This document shows, one piece after another, positions 42,516-50,535 of a stretch of DNA of 64,000 nt. The notes under the pieces were generated by a model. That model was given only the letters and a program-made list of their open reading frames with translations, had not been told where the DNA came from and did no database searches. The stretch is taken from contig MNYM01000038.1 in NCBI GenBank assembly GCA_001873065.1, positions 1-64,000 on the forward strand. The letters are read 5' to 3'. A program made the translations under genes and the position numbers. Source of the stretch: Flavobacteriaceae bacterium CG2_30_31_66 (GTDB lineage: Bacteria > Bacteroidota > Bacteroidia > Flavobacteriales > Flavobacteriaceae). The first letter of the stretch is position 1, and the number at the start of each line of letters is the position of its first letter.

Positions 42516-44042
42516 TTAATGTTTAAAATGTCTTGTTCCTGTAGTTACCATAGACACTTTGTGAGCATTGCAATAATCAATACTCAATTGATCTTTAATA
42601 GAACCTCCGGGTTGTATCACACTTTTGATACCTGCTTTGTCAGCAATCTCCACACAATCTGGAAAAGGAAAAAATGCATCACTTGCCATGACTGAACCGT
42701 TCAAATCAAATCCGAAGTTTTTTGCTTTTTCAATGGCTTGGTTTAGCGCATCAACTCTGCTTGTTTGTCCAGTTCCACTTGCCAAAAGTTGCTTGTTTTT
42801 CACCAAAACAATCGTATTTGATTTTGTATTTTTACATAACTTTGACGCAAATAACAAATCTTCAATTTCAGATTCAGATGGTTTTTTGAGGGTTACATAA
42901 TTAAAATGTTCTTCAACATCCGTAATAAAATCTTTATCTTGAACCAAAAGTCCATTCAATGAAGTTCTAACCAATTGCGTTGGTAATTTGACCTCTTTTT
43001 GAACTAAAATGATTCTGTTTTTCTTTGATTTTATTATTTCCAATGCATCATCAGTGTAATTTGGAGCAATCACCACTTCACAAAATAAATCATTGATTTC
43101 TTGAGCTGTTGCGGCATCAATAGTGGTATTTGCAATTAAAATTCCGCCAAAGGCAGAGACTGGATCTCCTGCTAAAGCATCAACATAGGCTTCTTTTAAG
43201 GTTTTTCTTTGCGCAAATCCACAAGCATTGTTGTGTTTTAAAATAGCAAAAGTGGGTGCTTCTCCTTTAAATTCTAACATCAAATTAACGGCAGCATCAA
43301 CATCTAACAAATTGTTATAACTCAATTCTTTTCCATGGATTTTATCAAACATAGAATCTAAATCTCCAAAGAAATATCCTTTTTGATGTGGATTTTCTCC
43401 ATAACGCAACACTTGCGATTTTTGCTCGCTTATTTTAAAAACAACTTCATCTTCATTAAAATAATTGAAAATTGCAGTGTCATAATGTGATGAAATATTG
43501 AATGATTTTGTTGCAAACTTTTTTCTTTGAGCTAAAGTTGTGACACCCTTATTTTCGGAAATAATTTGTAAAAACTCTTCATATTGCTCCATTGATGAAA
43601 CAATAAAAGTGTCTTTAAAGTTTTTTGCAGCTGCTCTAATTAATGAAATGCCTCCAATATCAATTTTCTCAACAATTTCATCTTCGGAAGCTCCTGAAGC
43701 AACTGTTTTTTCAAAGGGATATAAATCGACAATTACCAGATCAATCTGCGGAATTTCATACGCTGTCATTTCAGCAATATCGCCTTTGTGGTCTTGTCTA
43801 TTGAGAATTCCACCAAAAATTTTTGGGTGCAAAGTTTTTACTCTTCCTCCTAAAATGGAAGGATATGAAGTGACATCTTCAACCGGAATTACATCAATTC
43901 CTAGTTCGTTGATGAATTTTTCTGTGCCTCCTGTAGAATAAATTATAACGTTTAATTCGTTTAATTTTTCTACAATTGGTGCCAATCCATCTTTATGGAA
44001 AACTGAAATTAAGGCAGATTTGATTTGTTTTGAAGTACTCAT
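42516..44042 (-). CDS. purH: Bifunctional AICAR formyltransferase / IMP cyclohydrolase
   Basis: Catalyses the last two steps of de novo purine synthesis: formylation of AICAR by 10-formyl-THF, then ring closure to IMP. The 508-residue protein has an N-terminal MGS-like cyclohydrolase domain (about 1-195; VIYSTGGTEKFINELGIDVI, SILGGRVKTLHPKIFGGILN) and a C-terminal AICARFT domain with RYGENPHQKGYFFG, AILKHNNACGFAQRK and SAFGGILIANTTID, ending NAHKVSMVTTGTRHFKH. It has its own promoter and lies upstream of mreB. Confidence 0.98.
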   Translation of the reverse strand: MSTSKQIKSALISVFHKDGLAPIVEKLNELNVIIYSTGGTEKFINELGIDVIPVEDVTSYPSILGGRVKTLHPKIFGGILNRQDHKGDIAEMTAYEIPQIDLVIVDLYPFEKTVASGASEDEIVEKIDIGGISLIRAAAKNFKDTFIVSSMEQYEEFLQIISENKGVTTLAQRKKFATKSFNISSHYDTAIFNYFNEDEVVFKISEQKSQVLRYGENPHQKGYFFGDLDSMFDKIHGKELSYNNLLDVDAAVNLMLEFKGEAPTFAILKHNNACGFAQRKTLKEAYVDALAGDPVSAFGGILIANTTIDAATAQEINDLFCEVVIAPNYTDDALEIIKSKKNRIILVQKEVKLPTQLVRTSLNGLLVQDKDFITDVEEHFNYVTLKKPSESEIEDLLFASKLCKNTKSNTIVLVKNKQLLASGTGQTSRVDALNQAIEKAKNFGFDLNGSVMASDAFFPFPDCVEIADKAGIKSVIQPGGSIKDQLSIDYCNAHKVSMVTTGTRHFKH

Positions 44043-44062
44043 TTTTTATTTTATTAATTTTG

Positions 44063-44093
44063 CAAAATTACACAATCAAGCAATGAAACACAA
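44063..44093 (-). promoter_or_regulatory. Promoter of purH
   Basis: On the minus strand TTG (44093-44091), 20-bp spacer and TAATTTTG (44070-44063), an exact match, 20 bp before the purH ATG. No PurR-like operator was recognised. Confidence 0.75.
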
Positions 44094-44135
44094 TAGAAGG
44101 TAGTATTAAATGATTCAAATAATTTACAATAAAAG

Positions 44136-44591
44136 TCATGAAAATAAAGTCGCTACTTTTTTACAAATAGATTCCAATAATTCCTCATCATTTTTCGAAA
44201 ACGGATTTACGGTATGAGAATCAATGTCTAATTGACCAATATTTTTTCCTTCAACAAAAATAGGAATCACAATTTCTGATTTCACTTTCCAGCCGCAAGA
44301 AATATAATTGTCTTGAGCAGAAACATCTTGCACCACAAAATTTTGATTGCTCACGGCTACCTGACCACAAATTCCCTTTCCAAAAGGAATAATTGTATGT
44401 TCAGTTGGTTCGCCAGTAAATTGCGCTAACTTCAACTCATTTTTATCTCCATTTTTAAAATAAAAACCAACCCAATCATAATAGGAAATTTGATTTTCTA
44501 AAACATCACAAATGGCCTGAAGTTTTTCTTCTCTTTGTATTGTTGATGATATGATTGTATCAATTTCTTGTTGTAAATATTCAATGTTCAT
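44136..44591 (-). CDS. msrC: Free methionine-(R)-sulfoxide reductase, GAF domain
   Basis: A 151-residue single GAF-domain protein of the fRMsr family, which reduces free methionine-R-sulfoxide with thioredoxin. Active-site cysteines are C75 in PFGKGICGQVA and C99 in YISCGWKVKSEIVIP, with the 24-residue spacing of the Escherichia enzyme; its third cysteine, ten residues before the first, is not conserved. Other marks are YDWVGFYFKNGDKNELKLAQ and GQLDIDSHTVNPFSKNDE. The start is ATG 44591; the longer frame opens at a TTG at 44612 that overlaps a TAnnTTTG promoter element. Confidence 0.9.
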   Translation of the reverse strand: MNIEYLQQEIDTIISSTIQREEKLQAICDVLENQISYYDWVGFYFKNGDKNELKLAQFTGEPTEHTIIPFGKGICGQVAVSNQNFVVQDVSAQDNYISCGWKVKSEIVIPIFVEGKNIGQLDIDSHTVNPFSKNDEELLESICKKVATLFS

Positions 44592-44609
44592 GGTTTTTAA
44601 AATTTTAGG

Positions 44610-44617
44610 CAAAAATA
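44610..44617 (-). promoter_or_regulatory. Promoter -7 element of msrC
   Basis: TATTTTTG on the minus strand matches TAnnTTTG, 18 bp before the ATG at 44591, and excludes the TTG at 44612 as start. Confidence 0.55.
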
Positions 44618-44708
44618 ATTTAAATTATTTTAAAAATTTCTCTTAACAAATACACTATACATTTAAAGGTATGCAATTCAAGCTTAAAAAAATTAAGATT
44701 TTAAATCC

Positions 44709-45446
44709 TTAAACCTCCCTATAAACTTCTTCAAAAGGAATTCGAAGACGCTCACCATAAACACCTTCAGGTTTTCTAATGCCGCAAGAAACAATCATAT
44801 TGATTTCTGCGCCAAAAGGCAAACCCAATAGATTTTTTACACGCCAAGTATCAGAACCTTCCATTGGACAAGTGTCATAATTGATTGCAGCCATTGAAAT
44901 CATGAAGTTTTGAGCCGCCAAACCACAGGTTTTGTGCGCTACAATTCGCATGTCACTGTTGCGAACTTCTCTATAAATGGGTCTGAAAATTCCAACAATT
45001 GAAAAAATGATGTATTTTAAACATCCTAAAATTCCGAAAAAATCAGTGTAAGTAAAAGGAATGAGTTTTCCGTAATAATTTCTGGCAACTTTTTCTCTAT
45101 TTTTTTGTTCAGATTTTGGATTGTTTGCGCCAAAAGTTTTATCGATAAAACCCAAATTTGCTTTGGCTCGTTTTTTCCATAAATCTTTTCGAGTTACAAA
45201 AACCACCAATTGTTGTGCTGTTTTCGCCGCATTTTGATTGAAACAAAAAGGTGCAATTTGGGCAATAATGTCTTTGGAAGTGATGTGATAAAATTCCCAT
45301 AATTGCATATTACTACTATTTGGCGCCAAACTCGCTTGTTCTAAACATTTTCTAACAACATTTTTATCAATAGGTTTTTCTGCATCATACACTCTTACAG
45401 AACGTCTAAAATTAATCGCTTCTGAAACTGTTTTTTCTTGATTCAT
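44709..45446 (-). CDS. Nitroreductase-family protein
   Basis: A 245-residue FMN-dependent oxidoreductase fold of the nitroreductase superfamily, which usually works as a dimer with NAD(P)H. Seen are INFRRSVRVYDAEKPIDKNV (FMN phosphate-binding arginines), CLEQASLAPNSSNMQLWEFY, AAINYDTCPMEGSDTWRVKN and a C-terminal VSCGIRKPEG. An uncommon hydrophobic insertion at about residues 125-150 (FTYTDFFGILGCLKYIIFSI) resembles a membrane anchor or substrate pocket and is not in typical NfsB-type enzymes. The physiological substrate is unknown. It lies 41 bp after the AlkB-type gene on the same strand and may be co-transcribed. Confidence 0.88.
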   Translation of the reverse strand: MNQEKTVSEAINFRRSVRVYDAEKPIDKNVVRKCLEQASLAPNSSNMQLWEFYHITSKDIIAQIAPFCFNQNAAKTAQQLVVFVTRKDLWKKRAKANLGFIDKTFGANNPKSEQKNREKVARNYYGKLIPFTYTDFFGILGCLKYIIFSIVGIFRPIYREVRNSDMRIVAHKTCGLAAQNFMISMAAINYDTCPMEGSDTWRVKNLLGLPFGAEINMIVSCGIRKPEGVYGERLRIPFEEVYREV

Positions 45447-45487
45447 AACTGTTTAAGTTTAAAAAATTAATTCGTAATTCGTAATTT

Positions 45488-46513
45488 TTAATTCAAAATT
45501 CTCTTATTCATCACCCAAAACCATAAAGGAGGAAAAATTGCTAACAACATCATTCCTGGATAGCCTGTGGGCATTTGCGGACTTTCTGGCAAAGTTTTCA
45601 ACAATTGATAATGCTTGCTACCATTATAATGATGGTCTGAATGTCGTGATAAATTGAACAATAAAATTTGTCCTATTTGATGATCGGAATTCCAAGAATG
45701 ATTTCTTTTTACTTTTTCATACCTCCCATGTTCATTTTTAGTTCTCAACATTCCATAATGTTCAATATAATTGACAGTTTCTAACAAAATAATTCCTGAA
45801 ACTGCAGCTCCAACAAAACACAGCATCACAAATTTTCCGAAGGTTAAAAAAATCAATAAAAGTAACAACACATTGCAAATCGTATAAATCACCATTCTGT
45901 TTTGAGGATGCAACCAATGACGATTTTCTTGACGCATTCTGTTGTTTTCCAATTTCCATGCTTCTGCATAACTTGAAAAATGTGATCGAATCCAGAAAGT
46001 AAATACAAGCTCGTTTTTCCTTGCAGTTGCTGCATCTTCTGGTGTTGCCACGTTGAAATGATGACCCCCATTGTGATAAGGTAAAAAGTGTGTGTTGAGT
46101 GAAGTAAACAGTAAAATCTCACCAATAAATTCGTCAAAACGATTGTTTCTGTGACCCAATTCATGTCCAACATTGATGCCGATAACACCACACATAATGC
46201 CCATTCCAAAGATTCTACCAAAGAATTCTGAGATCGTTAATGGTTCTTGAATGACATAAAAAAAGAAGATTAAAAACCCAATTTGAATAGGTAAAGTCAA
46301 GTATAAGAGATAGGTATATAATTTGTTTTCTTTTTCTTCTTGCTCTTCTTCTTTGGTAAAATTATTTTTATTTGGGCTGATAAAAAACTCCAAAAGAGGC
46401 ACAAATCCGAAAAAAACAATTGCTGGTAAATGCGTAATCCAACCTTTATTTGTGAAAGAAATCCATACTACAAGAGGTAAAATCAGTATTGAAAAATATT
46501 TTAAAGCTTTCAT
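45488..46513 (-). CDS. AlkB-type alkane 1-monooxygenase
   Basis: A 341-residue integral-membrane diiron enzyme of the fatty-acid desaturase/alkane hydroxylase superfamily. The start is ATG 46513; the frame opens two codons earlier at a TTG. About six membrane helices surround the histidine boxes HELGHRNN, HNGGHHFN (in FLPYHNGGHHFNVATPEDAA), NYIEHYG and LSRHSDHHYNGSKHYQLL, in the spacing of AlkB. AlkB hydroxylates the terminal carbon of medium-chain alkanes and needs rubredoxin and rubredoxin reductase, neither of which is in the window. In flavobacteria the natural substrate of such proteins is often untested; other lipids are possible. Confidence 0.88.
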   Translation of the reverse strand: MKALKYFSILILPLVVWISFTNKGWITHLPAIVFFGFVPLLEFFISPNKNNFTKEEEQEEKENKLYTYLLYLTLPIQIGFLIFFFYVIQEPLTISEFFGRIFGMGIMCGVIGINVGHELGHRNNRFDEFIGEILLFTSLNTHFLPYHNGGHHFNVATPEDAATARKNELVFTFWIRSHFSSYAEAWKLENNRMRQENRHWLHPQNRMVIYTICNVLLLLLIFLTFGKFVMLCFVGAAVSGIILLETVNYIEHYGMLRTKNEHGRYEKVKRNHSWNSDHQIGQILLFNLSRHSDHHYNGSKHYQLLKTLPESPQMPTGYPGMMLLAIFPPLWFWVMNKRILN

Positions 46514-46542
46514 AATCAATAAATAAAACGAAAGATACTAAA

Positions 46543-47229
46543 TTAGTTGCATTCGTTCCAAATTACTTCATCAGGAGTTGGAGCAATTATTGAAATCAAC
46601 TCTTTTGAGACGGGATGCACAAACTCAATTTTTCGGGCGTGTAAATGAATACTTGCATCTTTGTTTGTTCTGGAAAAACCATATTTAACATCACCTTTTA
46701 TCGGAAAACCAATGGCTGCCAATTGAGAACGAATTTGATGATGTCTGCCAGTTTCTAGGTCGATTTCCAACAAAGAATAATTGTCAAATTTCTGTACAAC
46801 TTTATAATGCAAAACCGCTTTTTTTGAACCTTCAACTTCTTTGCTATAAACCGCAGATTTATTGTTTACAGGATTTTTTTTTAGAAAATTAATCAAAGTT
46901 CCAGTTTCTTTTTCTGGATGATTTTTAACAACTGCCCAATACGTTTTTTGAATTTCCTTGTCACGCAACATTTTGTTCAATCTTTCTAAAGATTTCGAGG
47001 TTTTTGCAAAAATAATCACACCAGAAGTTGGCCTATCTAAACGATGCACAACACCCAAAAAAACATTCCCCTCTTTATGATATTTGTCTTTCAAATAATC
47101 TTTGACAACCTCACTTAAAGGCATATCGCCCGTTTTATCTCCTTGTGTAATATCTCCAGCTCGTTTATTGACAATGATGATATGATTGTCCTCGTAAAGG
47201 ACTAATAAGTTATTTTTAGTGGAATGCAT
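46543..47229 (-). CDS. RluA-family pseudouridine synthase
   Basis: A 228-residue RNA pseudouridine synthase. The catalytic aspartate lies in GVVHRLDRPTSGVIIFAKTS (HRLDR) at about residue 64, with further motifs LLEIDLETGRHHQIRSQLAA and IKGDVKYGF. No S4 RNA-binding domain is present, which fits the short RluA/TruC-type members. The target uridine in rRNA or tRNA cannot be told. It lies 5 bp after engB in the same strand and 29 bp before the AlkB-type gene. Confidence 0.92.
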   Translation of the reverse strand: MHSTKNNLLVLYEDNHIIIVNKRAGDITQGDKTGDMPLSEVVKDYLKDKYHKEGNVFLGVVHRLDRPTSGVIIFAKTSKSLERLNKMLRDKEIQKTYWAVVKNHPEKETGTLINFLKKNPVNNKSAVYSKEVEGSKKAVLHYKVVQKFDNYSLLEIDLETGRHHQIRSQLAAIGFPIKGDVKYGFSRTNKDASIHLHARKIEFVHPVSKELISIIAPTPDEVIWNECN

Positions 47230-47234
47230 GGAGA

Positions 47235-47846
47235 TTATTTTAACTCTTTTTCCATATTTTTATTGATGTTGTCAATAAAATCTAAAAATTCTTTTTTGCC
47301 CAAACCAGTTTCTGATGAAGTGATAAATGAAGTTGGCAAAGGTTCCCAAAAATTCAATAATTCTTTTTTATAGGAGGTGATTTGCTTGTCGAGTTTTGCA
47401 CTGCTCAACTTATCCGATTTTGTAAAAGCAATACAAAAAGGAACTTGAATTTCACCTAAAAACTGCATGAATTCCAAGTCAATTTTTTGTGGATCGTGTC
47501 TAGAATCAATCAACACAAAAGTGCAAAGCAATTGTTCTCGTTCTCTAAAATAATTTTCGATGAAATATTGAAAAATGGTACGCTTTTTTTTAGAAGTCTG
47601 AGCATATCCATACCCTGGTAAATCCACCAAAAACCATTCATCGTTTATTTTAAAATGATTAATCAGTTGTGTTTTTCCAGGTTTTCCTGATGTTTTCGCC
47701 AAATCTTTGCGTTCCATGAGCATGTTAATCAACGACGATTTTCCAACATTCGAACGCCCAATAAAGGCATATTCAGGAATTCGTTCTTTTGGAGCATTGA
47801 TTACATTGCTATTGCTCATCACAAATTCTGCAGATTTTATTTTCAT
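47235..47846 (-). CDS. engB: Ribosome-biogenesis GTPase EngB (YihA/YsxC)
   Basis: A 203-residue GTP-binding protein of the TrmE-Era-like group needed for maturation of the 50S subunit. The G motifs are G1 GRSNVGKSSLIN (about 31-42), G3 DLPGYGYAQTSKKKR, G4 TKSDKLSS and G5 TSSETGLGKKEF. Its N-terminus, MKIKSAEFVMSNSNVINAP, is typical. It lies between an alpha/beta hydrolase gene and an RluA-type synthase gene on one strand, with gaps of 34 and 5 bp. Confidence 0.96.
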   Translation of the reverse strand: MKIKSAEFVMSNSNVINAPKERIPEYAFIGRSNVGKSSLINMLMERKDLAKTSGKPGKTQLINHFKINDEWFLVDLPGYGYAQTSKKKRTIFQYFIENYFREREQLLCTFVLIDSRHDPQKIDLEFMQFLGEIQVPFCIAFTKSDKLSSAKLDKQITSYKKELLNFWEPLPTSFITSSETGLGKKEFLDFIDNINKNMEKELK

Positions 47847-47880
47847 GATAGCAAGTTTTAAGCTACTATTTTTTGTAAAG

Positions 47881-48645
47881 CTATATTTTTCTTGAGATTA
47901 ACCACTCATGCAGAAACTTATTGAATTGTTCTGGTTGTTCCATCATTGCGGCATGACCACATTTGTCAATCCAAAATAAATCAGCATTTGGCAATAATTT
48001 TTTAAAATCTTCGGCAACTTCTGGTGGTGTCACTGCATCTTGTTTACCCCAAATAATACAAGTTGGTTGGGTCATTTTTGGTAAATCGTTGGCCATATTG
48101 TGACGAATTGCACTTTTTGCAATTGCCAAAGTTTTCAAAACGGTAGCTCTATTGTTTACAATTTCATAAACGCCATCAACCATTTCTTTGGTTGCCACAG
48201 CAGGATCATAAAAAACTGCCCTTGCTTTTTGCTCAATATATTCATAGTTTCCTCTTTTTGGAAAACTATCTCCCATGGCTTTTTCATACAACCCAGAACT
48301 TCCTGTCAGCACCAAGGCAGTCACTTTCTCTGGAAATTGTTTTGTGAAATAAAGACCTATGTGACCCCCTAATGAATTTCCTAAAAGAATAGCACTATCA
48401 ATCTTCTTATAAGTCATAAAAGATTTTAAAAATAATGTTAAATTTTTAACATTCGTTTTTAAAAGAGGCAATGTGTAAAGAGGTAACTCAGGAATTAAAA
48501 CTTTATAACCATTGTTTGAAAAATAATTAAAAGTTGCTTCAAAATTGCTTAATGCTCCCATTAATCCGTGTAAAACAATGATTGCAGGACCTTCTCCAGC
48601 TTCTACGTATGTAAACTTTCCTTCCGTTTTTAACTTATCAGTCAT
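47881..48645 (-). CDS. Alpha/beta hydrolase
   Basis: A 254-residue serine hydrolase. The nucleophile is Ser in ILLGNSLGGHIGLYF (about residue 91), the acid in IWGKQDAVTPPEVAEDF and the histidine in DKCGHAAMMEQPEQF. The oxyanion-hole motif is VLHGLMGALSNFEATF. No signal peptide. The substrate is unknown; the pattern resembles MhpC/BioH-type esterases. It is the first gene of the unit with engB and the RluA-type gene, and its promoter lies back to back with the mraZ promoter. Confidence 0.88.
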   Translation of the reverse strand: MTDKLKTEGKFTYVEAGEGPAIIVLHGLMGALSNFEATFNYFSNNGYKVLIPELPLYTLPLLKTNVKNLTLFLKSFMTYKKIDSAILLGNSLGGHIGLYFTKQFPEKVTALVLTGSSGLYEKAMGDSFPKRGNYEYIEQKARAVFYDPAVATKEMVDGVYEIVNNRATVLKTLAIAKSAIRHNMANDLPKMTQPTCIIWGKQDAVTPPEVAEDFKKLLPNADLFWIDKCGHAAMMEQPEQFNKFLHEWLISRKI

Positions 48646-48671
48646 TGAGATTCGTTTGGTTTCAATTTTCG

Positions 48672-48700
48672 CAAATGTAGTTTTTTTTTATTAGATACAA
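48672..48700 (-). promoter_or_regulatory. Promoter of the alpha/beta hydrolase - engB unit
   Basis: On the minus strand TTG (48700-48698), 18-bp spacer and TACATTTG (48679-48672), an exact Bacteroidota promoter, 26 bp before the ATG. Confidence 0.75.
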
Positions 48701-48785
48701 ACAGTTTTCAAATTTCAATGAACAAGGTTTTCAACAGGTATAATTTCCTTTAAAATAGAGCAAAGTATAAATATTTATTAACAAT

Positions 48786-48810
48786 GTGGTAAAAAGTGGT
48801 AAAAAGTGGT
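48786..48810. promoter_or_regulatory. Probable MraZ operator: three 10-bp-phased GTGGT boxes
   Basis: GTGGT occurs at 48786-48790, 48796-48800 and 48806-48810, each followed by AAAAA-type spacers, giving three direct repeats exactly 10 bp apart (GTGGTAAAAA). MraZ in Escherichia and Mycoplasma binds direct GTGGG/TGGGA-type repeats with a 10-bp period ahead of its own gene. These boxes lie 39-63 bp upstream of mraZ and cover the -33 region of its promoter, so MraZ binding would repress the dcw cluster. Confidence 0.75.
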
Positions 48811-48820
48811 AAAATTTATC

Positions 48821-48828
48821 TATTTTTG
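48821..48828 (+). promoter_or_regulatory. Promoter -7 element of the dcw cluster
   Basis: TATTTTTG matches TAnnTTTG, 20 bp before the mraZ GTG. The -33 position falls within the GTGGT boxes, where TGG takes the place of TTG. Confidence 0.65.
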
Positions 48829-48848
48829 AAACTAAATTCATTTTATAG

Positions 48849-49316
48849 GTGATACATTTCATAGGAACATACGAATGCAAGGCTGAAGCTAAAGGAAGAG
48901 TGATGATTTCATCCGCTTTCAAAAAGCAATTAATGCCTTTTTCTGAAGATGGTTTTGTGATTAAAAGAGCTGTTTTTCAACCTTGTTTGGAACTGTACAC
49001 AATGAATGAATGGAATTTGATGATGGAAAAAATCGGTAAATTGAATCAGTTTGTAAAGAAAAATAACGATTTTATTAGACGATTTACTGCGGGTGTAAAA
49101 GTCGTTGAAATGGATGCAACTGGAAGAATTTTGATTCCTAAAGAATTGTGTGATTTTGCGAATATCAAAAAAGATGTTGTGATGGCGTCTTCAGTGAATA
49201 TCATTGAGATTTGGGACAAAATCAATTATGAAAAAGCGATTGATGAAACTGCCCAAGATTTTGCAAATTTGGCTGAAGAAGTAATGGGAAATAAAACTAC
49301 AGATGAGCTATCATAA
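48849..49316 (+). CDS. mraZ: Transcriptional regulator MraZ
   Basis: MraZ is a DNA-binding regulator of the division and cell-wall cluster and forms ring-like oligomers. The 155-residue protein has two tandem MraZ (AbrB-like) units, with KAEAKGRVMISSAFKKQL (about 11-28) and VEMDATGRILIPKELCDFA (about 83-101), each holding the DxxGR-like signature. The start is the GTG at 48849, giving MIHFIGTYECKAEAKGRV, which agrees with the family N-terminus; no ATG is available. The C-terminus overlaps rsmH by 14 bp. Probable operator boxes lie directly upstream, suggesting autoregulation. Confidence 0.96.
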   Translation: MIHFIGTYECKAEAKGRVMISSAFKKQLMPFSEDGFVIKRAVFQPCLELYTMNEWNLMMEKIGKLNQFVKKNNDFIRRFTAGVKVVEMDATGRILIPKELCDFANIKKDVVMASSVNIIEIWDKINYEKAIDETAQDFANLAEEVMGNKTTDELS

Positions 49317-50202
49317 TCCAGTTTTACTGCTAGAAAGTGTCAATGCGTTGGCCATCAAGAAAGATGGTATTTACGTTGATGTTACTTTTGGTGGTGGTGG
49401 TCATTCCAAAGAAATCCTAAATCAATTGGGTGAAAATGGAAAATTGTTCGCTTTTGATCAAGATGCAGATGCTTTGCAAAATACGATTGATGATTCAAGA
49501 TTTATATTGATTGCAGAAAATTTTAGATTTATTTCAAGGTATTTACGTTTTCATGGTATCAAAAAAGTAGATGGAATTTTGGCTGATTTAGGCGTTTCTT
49601 CTCATCAATTTGATGAGGCTTCAAGAGGTTTTTCAACACGTTTTGACGGCGATTTGGACATGAGAATGAACCAAAAATCAAAAATTTCGGCAAAGGAAGT
49701 TATTAACAAATATTCAGAAGAAAAATTGGCTGAAATATTGTTTTTGTATGGAGAATTAAGAAACTCTAAAAACATCGCAAAAACGATTGTTGAGGAGCGT
49801 CAAAAAGAAAAAATCGAAACAAGTTTTCAGCTAAAAAAAATATTGGAAAAATATTTACCAAAAGCTGTTGAACATAAAATATTGGCTCAAATTTATCAAT
49901 CTTTCCGGATTGAAGTGAATGAAGAATTAGAATCTTTAAAAGAATTTTTAAATCAAACCCCTAATTTACTAAACAAAAACGGACGATTAAGCATCATTTC
50001 TTATCATTCTTTAGAAGATAGATTGGTGAAAAGATTTATCATTTCTGGAATGTTTTCGGGCGAACCAGAAAAAGATGTTTTCGGAAATTCAAACATTCCG
50101 TTAAAAAAAGTGGGACAATTAATTGTGCCATCCAAAGAAGAAATCAAACAAAATAACAGGGCAAGAAGTGCAAAATTAAGAATTGCAACTTTGAATAAAT
50201 AA
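49303..50202 (+). CDS. rsmH: 16S rRNA (cytosine-1402-N4)-methyltransferase
   Basis: RsmH (MraW) methylates N4 of C1402 in the decoding centre of 16S rRNA. The 299-residue SAM-dependent enzyme begins MSYHNPVLLLESVNAL and has the SAM motif GIYVDVTFGGGGHSKEIL, followed by ADLGVSSHQFDEASRGFSTR, RLSIISYHSLEDRLVKRFI and the terminal NNRARSAKLRIA. It overlaps mraZ and precedes ftsL by 7 bp, in the usual dcw order. Confidence 0.98.
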   Translation: MSYHNPVLLLESVNALAIKKDGIYVDVTFGGGGHSKEILNQLGENGKLFAFDQDADALQNTIDDSRFILIAENFRFISRYLRFHGIKKVDGILADLGVSSHQFDEASRGFSTRFDGDLDMRMNQKSKISAKEVINKYSEEKLAEILFLYGELRNSKNIAKTIVEERQKEKIETSFQLKKILEKYLPKAVEHKILAQIYQSFRIEVNEELESLKEFLNQTPNLLNKNGRLSIISYHSLEDRLVKRFIISGMFSGEPEKDVFGNSNIPLKKVGQLIVPSKEEIKQNNRARSAKLRIATLNK

Positions 50203-50209
50203 GTCTAAA

Positions 50210-50530
50210 ATGAGTAATAAAAATTTGTACGATTTTTTGAGAGGAAGTTTTTTGACAGATGAGTCGGCTTTTAAAAATTGGCGTATTATCATTTTTGTAG
50301 TAGCACTGGTATTAATTATGATTTCGAGTGCACACAGAGCTGACAAAAAAGTGATAAAAATATCCGAATTAAATAAAAGAAAACGAGAATTAAGAGCAGA
50401 ATACATCGATACAGAAACCATTTTAATGCAAATAAAAATGGAATCTAACATCAGAGAAAGAGCTATAGAAATTGGTTTAAAACCCTCAGAAACACCTCCA
50501 AAAAAGATAATAGTAACTCAAAAAAAATAA
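50210..50530 (+). CDS. ftsL: FtsL-like cell division protein
   Basis: A 106-residue bitopic protein: short cytoplasmic N-terminus, one membrane helix (about 27-43, IIIFVVALVLIMISS), then a periplasmic coiled coil (about 48-95, KVIKISELNKRKRELRAEYI). This architecture and the place between rsmH and ftsI define the flavobacterial FtsL counterpart, although sequence similarity to classical FtsL is low. With FtsB/FtsQ it would activate FtsWI. FtsB is not obvious in the window. Confidence 0.88.
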   Translation: MSNKNLYDFLRGSFLTDESAFKNWRIIIFVVALVLIMISSAHRADKKVIKISELNKRKRELRAEYIDTETILMQIKMESNIRERAIEIGLKPSETPPKKIIVTQKK

Positions 50531-50535
50531 CATAA

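Noticed and set aside
43540..43941. Open frame antisense to purH, and similar long antisense frames elsewhere (for example 35578-35970 in proS)
   Set aside because: They mirror strongly coding genes, have no family-like motifs and arise from codon bias.
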